18,036 nucleotides of DNA from Patescibacteria group bacterium (lineage in GTDB: Bacteria > Patescibacteriota > Patescibacteriia > XYB2-FULL-38-15): positions 1 through 18,036 of the forward strand of contig JAHIRI010000032.1 in assembly GCA_018818855.1 (NCBI GenBank), read 5' to 3'. Positions 7,001 to 14,662 of this stretch are shown here, piece by piece. The position numbers were made by a program, and so were the translations under genes. Position 1 is the first letter of the stretch. Every line of letters begins with the position of its first letter. The notes beneath the pieces were generated by a model. It searched no databases. It worked only from the letters and a program-made list of their open reading frames with translations, and was not told the origin of the DNA.

Positions 7001-9058
7001 ATGGTTACCCCAGAGACGCCGATAGAAAACCTGCTACGGGTTGGAAAAGTAACATCAAAAAAATTACAAAATTTAGGTCTCCGAACTGCCGAAGACCTTC
7101 TTTTTTATTTTCCTTTTAGATATGAAGACTGGAGTAAAATTTTACCAATCAGCCAGATGACCTATGGCACAGTTGGGACCTGCCGCGGTCGAGTGGAATT
7201 GATTAAAAATACAAGAAGTTTTCATAAAAGAAAAAATATTACGGAAGCCTTGATTTCTGATAATTCGGGATCAATTAAAGTAGTTTGGTTTAATCAGCCG
7301 TTTCTTACGAAAATTTTAAAAGTTGGCAATGAAATATTTTTATCGGGTAAAGTTGATTTTGACCGGTACGGCATACACCTTACTTCACCATCTTATGAAA
7401 AAGTCGATGCAAAAGGCGAGACAATCCATACGGCAAGAATTGTTCCGGTTTACCGCACGACAGAAAGTTTAACCAATAAGCAAATAAGATTTTTAGTTAA
7501 ATTAGTCGCGCCATTGGCCTCAAAAGTTCATGATTGGCTTCCCGTGGAAGTTAAAAAAGATATTGGATTAATTGATTTGAATCAAGCCCTGAAGCAGATT
7601 CATTTTCCAGAAAATATTAATTTAGTTAAGGCTGCCCGTCATCGTTTGAAATTCAATGAATTATTTTTAGTTCAGCTGCAAAATTTATTGCTAAAAAATA
7701 ATTTACAAAAAAGCGTAGCGCCGAAAATTATTTTTCACGAAGAAGAAACAAAAAAATTTACTACGGCGTTGTCTTTTAAATTAACTAACGGTCAGCGCCA
7801 GGCGGCGTGGGAAATTTTGCAAGACGTGGAAGCGGGCAAGCCGATGAATAGACTCCTAGAAGGAGATGTCGGGTCCGGTAAAACGATTGTGGCGGCGATA
7901 GCTGTTTTGAATGTTTTTTTGAATGGTTACAAAACAATGTTAATGGCTCCGACGGAAATTTTGGCTCGCCAACATTATAATACTTTTCGCAATCTATTTA
8001 GTGGTTTGAATATGAGAGTTGGACTGGTCACGCGTAGCGAAAAAAAGATGAATAGGGAAAATGGGGAAAAAAATAATGATGCGGAATTTATTATCAATAA
8101 TTCCGATCTCGTCATTGGTACACACGCGCTGATTCAGGATGGCGTGGAAATAAATAAATTAGGACTTGCGATCGTTGACGAACAGCATCGTTTTGGCGTA
8201 AAACAGCGACAAGCCCTGAAGGGCAATAAAGAAAATCCGCATTTTCTTTCCATGACCGCTACGCCGATTCCTCGGACAATGTCCTTGGCTTTTTACGGAG
8301 ACTTGGATATATCGGTTATGAAAGAATTGCCAGTTGGGCGAAAGAAAATTTTAACAAAAGTTGTGCCGCCAGAGAAAAGAGGCGCGGCCTATGAATTTGT
8401 AAAAAAGGAAATAAAAAATGGCCGACAGGTTTTTGTAATTTGCCCTTTAATTGATCCGTCTGATAAACTCGGCGTTAAATCGGCGAAGGAAGAATATAAA
8501 AAATTAAGCCGAGAAATTTTTCCGGAATTAAAAATCGGCCTTTTGCATGGGAAAATGAAATCGGAAGAAAAAGAAAGAGTAATGAGGGAATTTTTAGAAA
8601 ACAAAATAAATATTTTAGTTTCTACATCTGTCGTAGAAGTTGGCGTTGATGTCCCGAACGCGACGATTATGATGATTGAAGGAGCCGAGCGTTTTGGTCT
8701 GGCGCAGCTGCATCAATTTCGGGGGAGAGTGGGCCGATTAGATTTTCAATCGTATTGTTTCTTGTTTTCGGACAGTGACGGTGAAGAGGCGGCGAAAAGA
8801 TTACTCGTGATGACGACTTGTAACGACGGTTTTGTTTTGGCGGAAAAAGATTTGGAATTCCGCGGTCCCGGGGAAATTTGGGGAGTCAGGCAGTCGGGAA
8901 TGCCGGATTTACAAATTGCGACGCTCGCAGATTATGCGATCATAAAAGAAGCAAAAACGGCGGCGGAAAATTTTGTAAAAGAAGATCCGGACTTAGTAAA
9001 ATATCCGGATCTTCGCGATAAGTTAGGTAATTTTTTAGGAAAAGTTCACCTAGAATAA
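7001..9058 (+). CDS. recG: ATP-dependent DNA helicase RecG
   Basis: A 685-residue RecG, the helicase that remodels stalled forks and branch-migrates Holliday junctions and other recombination intermediates. The N-terminal wedge/OB domain (about 50-135) is followed by a superfamily 2 motor. Its motifs are Walker A LEGDVGSGKT (286-295, Lys294), DEQH (393-396), the TAT motif SMTATPIPRTM (417-427), and motif VI QFRGRVGR (572-579). The C-terminal stretch FRGPGEIWGVRQSG (620-633) is a RecG signature. Length is normal and all motor residues are present. It begins 32 bp after tRNA-Arg with no Shine-Dalgarno and may share that transcript. It runs tail to tail into the glycosylase gene with one base between the stop codons. 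Confidence 0.98.
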   Translation: MVTPETPIENLLRVGKVTSKKLQNLGLRTAEDLLFYFPFRYEDWSKILPISQMTYGTVGTCRGRVELIKNTRSFHKRKNITEALISDNSGSIKVVWFNQPFLTKILKVGNEIFLSGKVDFDRYGIHLTSPSYEKVDAKGETIHTARIVPVYRTTESLTNKQIRFLVKLVAPLASKVHDWLPVEVKKDIGLIDLNQALKQIHFPENINLVKAARHRLKFNELFLVQLQNLLLKNNLQKSVAPKIIFHEEETKKFTTALSFKLTNGQRQAAWEILQDVEAGKPMNRLLEGDVGSGKTIVAAIAVLNVFLNGYKTMLMAPTEILARQHYNTFRNLFSGLNMRVGLVTRSEKKMNRENGEKNNDAEFIINNSDLVIGTHALIQDGVEINKLGLAIVDEQHRFGVKQRQALKGNKENPHFLSMTATPIPRTMSLAFYGDLDISVMKELPVGRKKILTKVVPPEKRGAAYEFVKKEIKNGRQVFVICPLIDPSDKLGVKSAKEEYKKLSREIFPELKIGLLHGKMKSEEKERVMREFLENKINILVSTSVVEVGVDVPNATIMMIEGAERFGLAQLHQFRGRVGRLDFQSYCFLFSDSDGEEAAKRLLVMTTCNDGFVLAEKDLEFRGPGEIWGVRQSGMPDLQIATLADYAIIKEAKTAAENFVKEDPDLVKYPDLRDKLGNFLGKVHLE

Positions 9059-9059
9059 T

Positions 9060-9653
9060 TTATATTTTTGAAACGAATGGGTTGCCCCGGAGATAAAATC
9101 TCCAGGGTTTATTTTTATATTGGCCGGCGTAATCAACGCCGATTCTTTTCGCGGCTACAATTTCCGAAGGTTTTATTTTGAGACCGCGGTCTTCAACCCA
9201 TAAAATATTTTTTGAGATGTCAGAATTATTTAGTGACTTATCAATTTTTAATGCCTGGCAAAGTTTGCCCGGGCCGTTGGTTAAGTTAAAGATTATTTTT
9301 TGGTTTTTTCTAAATTTTTTTATTAGATCAATCCCGTCCGTCGGTTCTATGGCGCGAATTAAAACTGCGGCCGGATAGTTTTCTTTTTCCGTGACAATAT
9401 TAAAACAATAATTCAGACCGTAAACCAAATAAACGTAGGCATGCCCCGGCGGACCAAACATCGGCTCGGTGCGGGCGGTTTTTCCTCGGGAGGCGTGGCT
9501 GGCTAAATCACTCGGCCCGACATAAGCTTCGGTTTCCACAATTTTACCGGCGATTATTTTTTTACCAATTTTTCTAACCAAAAATTTACCCAGGATTTCC
9601 TGGGCAACTTTTATAGTATTTCTGTTATAAAAATTTTTTTTAATTTTCCTCAT
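9060..9653 (-). CDS. mpg: DNA-3-methyladenine glycosylase (AAG/MPG family)
   Basis: This is an AAG/MPG-type glycosylase (197 residues from the ATG at 9653), the base-excision repair enzyme that removes alkylated and deaminated purines. The active-site block IVETEAYVGPSDLASHASRG (38-57) keeps the residues matching human AAG Glu125, Tyr127 and His136, here Glu42, Tyr44 and His53. The DNA-binding stretch GHAYVYLVYGLNYCFN (70-85) and the C-terminal PWRFYLRGNPFVS are also as in Bacillus homologues, so the protein is full length. In-frame starts exist further upstream (ATG 9677, TTG 9680). I chose 9653 because it places the conserved FY at residues 8-9 and overlaps radA least (14 bp). No Shine-Dalgarno is seen, so translation is probably coupled to radA. 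The stop lies 1 bp from that of recG. Confidence 0.95.
   Translation of the reverse strand: MRKIKKNFYNRNTIKVAQEILGKFLVRKIGKKIIAGKIVETEAYVGPSDLASHASRGKTARTEPMFGPPGHAYVYLVYGLNYCFNIVTEKENYPAAVLIRAIEPTDGIDLIKKFRKNQKIIFNLTNGPGKLCQALKIDKSLNNSDISKNILWVEDRGLKIKPSEIVAAKRIGVDYAGQYKNKPWRFYLRGNPFVSKI
9085..9117 (+). terminator. recG terminator inside the glycosylase coding region
   Basis: On the plus strand GGAGAT (9089-9094) pairs with ATCTCC (9098-9103) around an AAA loop. CCC/GGG (9085-9087 with 9105-9107) extends the stem past one C-A mismatch, and TTTATTTTTAT follows. This is a good rho-independent terminator 26 bp after the recG stop, placed antisense to the codons for the conserved PWRFYLRG end of the glycosylase. 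Confidence 0.6.
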
Positions 9654-11025
9654 TTTTTTCTTCAGTGTGCCGCCCATCAAGTTGGAGATATTTTATCGCC
9701 TCGGCAATATTTTTTATTTTAGTGATTTTTATTTGTCCTTTAATTTGTTGTTTAAAATTAGGCGCCAAAATTTCCCGGAAGCCCATTTTTTCTGCCTCGT
9801 TTATTCTCTTTTCAATTTGGCCGGTCGCGCGGACTTCACCGCCCAAACCTACTTCGCCGAAAGCGAGCATTTCGCGAGGAAGAGGTTTATTTTTAAAAGC
9901 TGACGCCACGGCAAGCACGACGGCGAGGTCGCAGGCTGGTTCTTGAATTTTATAGCCCCCAGCGACGTTTAAATGGACGTCATGCGTTCCCAGATTTATT
10001 CCTGCTCGTTTCCCCAAAACCGCGAGAAGTAACTGCAGGCGATTTAAATCAAAGCCGCCAGAACGCCGTTGCGGATAGCCGAAATAAGTTCGGGAAACAA
10101 GCGATTGAATTTCAACTAGGAGCGGCCGTGAGCCTTCAATAACACAAGTTGTAGCTGAGCCGGCGATGTCGGCGTCACGCTCTTCAAGAAAAATCGCCGA
10201 AGGATTTTTAACTTCCTCTAGCCCGCCGGATTTCATTTCAAAAATTCCTACCTCGTCAGTTCCGCCAAATCTGTTTTTCACGGTGCGGAGCAGGCGATAG
10301 GCGTGGAAGCGGTCGCCCTCAAGATATAAAACAGTGTCAACCAAATGTTCCAAGGTTTTTGGGCCGGCGACTTGACCTTCTTTTGTGACGTGGCCGATTA
10401 CAAAAATTGGAATATTATTTTTTTTGGCAACTTCCAAAAGTTTTACTGTGCAGGCGCGGACTTGGTTAACGCTACCGGCTTCGGAGGGAAGTTCGGGAGT
10501 GGCCATGGTCTGGATTGAATCAATAATAGCCATGGCCGGCTTTAATTTTTCTATAGTTCGGCAAATTAAATCAATATTTGTTTCGCCCAAAAATTGAAGT
10601 GAAACAGTATCAAGCGCCAGCCGATCCAGCCGCATTTTTATTTGTTCTGCTGATTCTTCGCCTGAAACATAAAGCGTATTTCCATTTTTCGTCGCCGCGG
10701 CCATTTGCGCCACAAGCGTTGATTTTCCAATGCCCGGTTCGCCGCCCAAGAGAACAAGCGAACCCGGAACAATTCCGCCGCCCAGAACTTGATCCAATTC
10801 GCCAATGCCGGTTTTTATTCGCGCGAAATCTTTTCCGGTGACCTCATTAAAATTTACGACTTTTCCCATTGGCATTTTTTCCGAAACTCTAGTTTTCTCG
10901 ATTTCAGATTTCATTACTTCCGCCAGTGTTCCCCACGCGCCGCATTCCAAACAACGCCCAGCCCACTTTGTGGATTGAGCTCCGCATTTAGAGCATTCGT
11001 AAATTGTTTGTGATGGATTGGGCAT
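9640..11025 (-). CDS. radA: DNA repair protein RadA (Sms)
   Basis: A complete 461-residue RadA/Sms, a RecA-like helicase that extends recombination D-loops and takes part in repair and transformation. An N-terminal zinc finger has CSKC (11-14) and CLEC (25-28). The RecA-like core carries Walker A GEPGIGKST (95-103, Lys101) and the Walker B region AIIDSIQTM (166-174). The RadA-specific KNRFGGTDE motif is at 250-258, and a Lon-protease-like C-terminal domain spans about 290-450. It starts 7 bp after the lytic-transglycosylase pilin gene and overlaps the glycosylase gene by 14 bp, so it belongs to the same minus-strand transcript. In several bacteria radA and comF both serve transformation, which gives the gene set some coherence. 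Confidence 0.97.
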   Translation of the reverse strand: MPNPSQTIYECSKCGAQSTKWAGRCLECGAWGTLAEVMKSEIEKTRVSEKMPMGKVVNFNEVTGKDFARIKTGIGELDQVLGGGIVPGSLVLLGGEPGIGKSTLVAQMAAATKNGNTLYVSGEESAEQIKMRLDRLALDTVSLQFLGETNIDLICRTIEKLKPAMAIIDSIQTMATPELPSEAGSVNQVRACTVKLLEVAKKNNIPIFVIGHVTKEGQVAGPKTLEHLVDTVLYLEGDRFHAYRLLRTVKNRFGGTDEVGIFEMKSGGLEEVKNPSAIFLEERDADIAGSATTCVIEGSRPLLVEIQSLVSRTYFGYPQRRSGGFDLNRLQLLLAVLGKRAGINLGTHDVHLNVAGGYKIQEPACDLAVVLAVASAFKNKPLPREMLAFGEVGLGGEVRATGQIEKRINEAEKMGFREILAPNFKQQIKGQIKITKIKNIAEAIKYLQLDGRHTEEKNEEN

Positions 11026-11032
11026 TTAACTT

Positions 11033-12784
11033 TTATCGAAAATCTTTATTATCACAATTATCGCTGTTTTCTCGTAACCAACTCATACAATCTTCCCGTT
11101 CTTTCGAAGCAAGATTTGAATCTCCCTTGCATTCCGCGTAAGCTTTCATCTTTTTGCACTGAGAAACCCTAGCGCTGCAACCACCCCCCGCGTATCTATA
11201 GAAAAGTCGTTCAACGCTTCCGAAGCGCGCCAATTTTTTCTTAATTAAATCCGCGGACGCCTCAAGCGTCTTTTCCGCATCAAATAATTCTAAAACATTT
11301 AAGCAAGTACCGCCGACTTCACGGCCGATATTTCCATCGGGGCAGCGGTCAATTTCGCCGTTATGATCCTCATCTATAATTGTCATTTGTCCCAAACCAA
11401 TGCCATGCGTAAATCTGACATCTAAACCGAAATTCGGGGGGCTTTGGGGATCAAAAACATCATCGTTCGGAAAAGATTGAGTGTAAAGATCGGTGTTTGG
11501 CGTGAAAGTTGCTCCGCTATATTTTTTTCCCGAATCAATAAATTTTCTCCGTGCGCCGACCTGTGTTCTTGCAACATCTTCATCGTGCCCAATTCTGTTT
11601 GGTTTATAGCCGGATTCTTTGGCTACGATCGCGTCTAAAAGACATTTGTCTATATCTTTTGTTTGAGCAATTCTATCCATCATTGCGATTATATCACTTT
11701 TTGAGGGCATATCTTTGCCCGTCGCAAGTTTATATTGTTCGGGAGTGATAAAAGCCGAGTGATTTCCGGATGTTAGAGCGTCTTGAGGTAAGTCTTCGGC
11801 TAAAGATGCGGCAGATGAAGCGATTGGATCTTCTACCCTCTCAATATAATTCACTCTCAACGAATCAAACTCCGTCAACTTCGGATTGATCGCGTATAGC
11901 AATAAATATGAAGTCAGGGCAATAACCAAACCAACTAAAGAACTCTCAATAAAACTTTTTGCTGTGGAAACTTTTCCCGCGTCTCCACCGGCCGTGAGCC
12001 AGAGAAGTCCACCGATCACAATCATAATCCCGGATAAAATTCCTACAATTCCGATAGCGTATTTATAAATTGCCGCAATATATTGCCCAAGCCAGGGGAT
12101 CAAAAGATAACGATTCGGTGCGTCGCCTTGGATGGTTATGTCTGCGAAGGCGCCTAACGTCGGCAAAGGAATTTCAAGGTTGGGAGTGGTTGATACAAAG
12201 GTATAGGGAGCTGCCGGTTCGGCAAAGGCGCTTTTTTTCTCGCAGGTTGATTTTTCTCTATCGCAGCAAATACCTCCGGCAATGCCGCCACAGAAAGAAG
12301 CAGATGGTGCACATACTGCAATAGCATCATCACAAAGTTTTTGACAATCACTTTCAGAAGGAGTTAATCTTTCCCACGATCCATCCCTTGTCGAGCCGTC
12401 GCTTTTTTTGGGAGTAAATTTACATTTTACAGTTAAGGTAGGGCTGTCTGTCGGGCCGCACGTCGTATGGGTGGCATCGCAACCCGGCGGATCTTGGGAG
12501 ATCACGCTGCCAAAACCGTGATCAACACATTGATATTTTAAACCGAACGACACCTCGCTGCTACATATTGCTAGGCATGCGGCCTCGTCCATTTCTTTGC
12601 TCCATGGTTGGTGGCCGGCGTCAGTATCCGCAAAATAAAGAATGTGTTGGCTGCTATCCCTTGGAATATATTCACATTGAACTGTTCCTGCTAATGTAAC
12701 TTCGGAAAAAAGTAAAAAGAAAATTATAGAAAATACCGGAAGCGCGAACAAAAAACCTCGATTATTATTTTTTCTTGCCATCAT
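11033..12784 (-). CDS. Secreted fusion: Cys-rich ectodomain, VirB2/TrbC-like membrane segment and lytic-transglycosylase domain
   Basis: A 583-residue protein built from several parts. It has a signal peptide (about 1-33), a Cys-rich region with 14 cysteines between 37 and 181, and the hinge LEIPLPTL. A two-helix TrbC/VirB2-like segment (about 220-317, with LLWLTAGGDAGKVSTAKSF between the helices) precedes an SLT-like domain from about 350. In that domain AKESGY gives a candidate catalytic Glu390, GIGLGQM (461-467) fits the family's GxxQ motif, and RYAGGG (530-535) stands for AYNxG. The 75-residue gap between Glu390 and Gln466 exceeds the usual spacing and includes an insert; an EF-hand-like loop DEDHNGEID follows at 471-479. 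The positive loop between the helices predicts that both the Cys-rich part and the enzyme face outward. It lies 81 bp after its paralogue and 7 bp before radA. The likely role is local cutting of peptidoglycan for an envelope apparatus; this is inferred, not shown. Confidence 0.85.
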   Translation of the reverse strand: MMARKNNNRGFLFALPVFSIIFFLLFSEVTLAGTVQCEYIPRDSSQHILYFADTDAGHQPWSKEMDEAACLAICSSEVSFGLKYQCVDHGFGSVISQDPPGCDATHTTCGPTDSPTLTVKCKFTPKKSDGSTRDGSWERLTPSESDCQKLCDDAIAVCAPSASFCGGIAGGICCDREKSTCEKKSAFAEPAAPYTFVSTTPNLEIPLPTLGAFADITIQGDAPNRYLLIPWLGQYIAAIYKYAIGIVGILSGIMIVIGGLLWLTAGGDAGKVSTAKSFIESSLVGLVIALTSYLLLYAINPKLTEFDSLRVNYIERVEDPIASSAASLAEDLPQDALTSGNHSAFITPEQYKLATGKDMPSKSDIIAMMDRIAQTKDIDKCLLDAIVAKESGYKPNRIGHDEDVARTQVGARRKFIDSGKKYSGATFTPNTDLYTQSFPNDDVFDPQSPPNFGLDVRFTHGIGLGQMTIIDEDHNGEIDRCPDGNIGREVGGTCLNVLELFDAEKTLEASADLIKKKLARFGSVERLFYRYAGGGCSARVSQCKKMKAYAECKGDSNLASKEREDCMSWLRENSDNCDNKDFR

Positions 12785-12824
12785 TATAATTTTAGATAAC
12801 TTGAAATTTGCGCGCCGCGCTTGG

Positions 12825-12859
12825 AAATTAAAATTGTTTGTAGTTTATTAACTACAAAT
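12825..12859 (-). terminator. Hairpin after the M15 fusion gene
   Basis: AACTACAAA and TTTGTAGTT (12837-12845 with 12850-12858) form a perfect 9-bp stem with a 4-nt loop. On the minus strand CAATTTTAATTT follows, a T-rich but interrupted tail. It stands about 7 bp after the upstream stop and 52 bp before the next start, so it may be a partial terminator or an mRNA-stabilising hairpin that tunes the downstream fusion gene. Confidence 0.5.
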
Positions 12860-12865
12860 TTAAAA

Positions 12866-14647
12866 TTATTGGCTTAGATCCCTTACGCATTCCCGGTAGC
12901 CCGGTAAATTGGAAATCCATGTCCATACGTCAGCTACCTGAAAATGCATAAGATCTAAGTGAGGAACCAGCTTATATCCGGGGTAGCCGGCATCCGTACA
13001 GGCCCGGTCTCCGTCAGTTAATTTTATATTTGGCGGCAAAAGATTGCCTGGCGCGCTGTGGGTATTATTTTGTTTTGAGGCTACGTAAAATTGAAAAGGA
13101 CTTTCCGAAACAATTTTAACACAGGCGACGCTTTTTGTATCTGATCCGCGTCTGCCATACCAATCGATACTGTGACTTGAAAAAATTCTAGCCAAAGCCT
13201 CATTGTCAGAAGCTAGGTTAGGATCCGCCCTAGCGCATTTTACGCGCAAAGCGTCAGAGGTTGACCAAGCGTTATAAGCGTCAAGGGGGTTTGCGGCTCT
13301 GAATGGGCACCATGGACTCGTCGGCACATTAACATCCCAGGCCAAACCAAAGTTATGCGGGTCGCCTAGATTTGAGGCTCTAAAACTATCCCCTGAACGC
13401 AGGCTACCCACTCTATAAATTCTTAATCCAGCCCTAGCAGCCGCTTGTAAGGCTTCGCGCATTTTTTGTTCAAATTGTTTATTAACAAGAAAATATTGCG
13501 GACCACCGCCAACTCCGGCTGGCGGAGTAGTATTCAGCCCAGGAAATTCGGAGAGATTTATTTTTACTACGTCAGCCTTTGGTATTCCGGCTTCCGGAAT
13601 TCCATTGTTCCCAAACCCCAGAATTTTAGCGCGACAAGTAGCTTGCGGCGTAGCCCCCGCCAATAAACCGCCAGGTGTGCCAGACGTGTTTTGTTCGGGG
13701 CTTTGCTCTTCCTCTTCATCGGTGTGTTGCGTTCCGGGAGTTGCGCTTGTCAATGGCACCCTCTCAATATAATTCACCCTCAATGAATCAAACTCCGTCA
13801 ATTTTGGATTTATGGCATAAAGGAGTAAATACGAAGTAAGGGCGATAACCAAACCAACAAGTGAACTCTCAATAAAACTCTTTGCCGTGGAAACTTTTCC
13901 CGCGTCTCCGCCGGCCGTGAGCCAGAGAAGTCCGCCAATCACAATCATAATCCCCGATAAAATCCCAACAATGCCAATAGCATATTTGTAAATCGCGGCA
14001 ATATATTGCCCAAGCCAGGGAATTAAAAGATAACGGTTTGGCGCGTCGCCTTGAATAGTTACGTCCGTAAATTGAGAAAGACTGGGAAGAGTGGGGAGGG
14101 GAATTTCCAAGCGCGGAGTAATTGAAGTAAATTGATGCGGCGCCGGGCCGGTTTCGGCAGGAGCTGTTCCTATTGGGGGAGGACATGTAAAGGTTTCGTC
14201 CCCAAACGTTTTTGTGCCCCTTCTTTCCGGAGTTCCTTCACAAAATTCATCGCACAATTCTTTAACCATCGGCGACGTTGCTCTATCTTCGTTGCAACAA
14301 GTGCAAACTCCGGTTGCGTCAGATCGAGATTCACATATTGATCGGCGCGGATCGCAATGCTCCGGACGATTTTCTCCGCAACCAAACAACGCCGCTCTGC
14401 AATCAGTGTTACATCGTTCTTCGGAATCTACGGTTTTTAACCATGGCGCCGTGATTGAACCCGGGCGGACGTCGACTGGATAGCCCGGATATCCGGGTCC
14501 GATTACCATACCCTCGCTGTCTCTCGGGATATATTGACAAGTGATTGAAGCCAAAGTTGCTGGAACTAAAACGGGAGAAACAGAAAATATAATGCTGATA
14601 AACAGGATGGCTAAAAAAATTTTGGCGGGAAAATGATTTTTACGCAT
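12866..14647 (-). CDS. Secreted fusion: Cys-rich ectodomain, VirB2/TrbC-like membrane segment and M15 zinc peptidase domain
   Basis: This 593-residue paralogue of the neighbouring fusion has a signal peptide (about 1-33), a Cys-rich region with 12 cysteines (37-155) and the LEIPLPTL hinge (180-187). The two-helix membrane segment (about 200-297) differs from its partner at one residue. After an acidic/Pro linker (300-335) comes an M15-type peptidase domain. HNFGLAWD (431-438) fits HxxGxxxD with zinc ligands His431 and Asp438. DLMHFQ (565-570) fits DxxH, with catalytic Asp565 and zinc ligand His568, as in Ply500-like endopeptidases. Family members cut D-Ala-D-Ala or L-Ala-D-Glu bonds in peptidoglycan; which bond is unknown here. 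It starts 15 bp after the beta-propeller gene. By topology the enzyme should face outside the cell membrane. Confidence 0.88.
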   Translation of the reverse strand: MRKNHFPAKIFLAILFISIIFSVSPVLVPATLASITCQYIPRDSEGMVIGPGYPGYPVDVRPGSITAPWLKTVDSEERCNTDCRAALFGCGENRPEHCDPRRSICESRSDATGVCTCCNEDRATSPMVKELCDEFCEGTPERRGTKTFGDETFTCPPPIGTAPAETGPAPHQFTSITPRLEIPLPTLPSLSQFTDVTIQGDAPNRYLLIPWLGQYIAAIYKYAIGIVGILSGIMIVIGGLLWLTAGGDAGKVSTAKSFIESSLVGLVIALTSYLLLYAINPKLTEFDSLRVNYIERVPLTSATPGTQHTDEEEEQSPEQNTSGTPGGLLAGATPQATCRAKILGFGNNGIPEAGIPKADVVKINLSEFPGLNTTPPAGVGGGPQYFLVNKQFEQKMREALQAAARAGLRIYRVGSLRSGDSFRASNLGDPHNFGLAWDVNVPTSPWCPFRAANPLDAYNAWSTSDALRVKCARADPNLASDNEALARIFSSHSIDWYGRRGSDTKSVACVKIVSESPFQFYVASKQNNTHSAPGNLLPPNIKLTDGDRACTDAGYPGYKLVPHLDLMHFQVADVWTWISNLPGYRECVRDLSQ

Positions 14648-14662
14648 TATTTTAAAATATAT

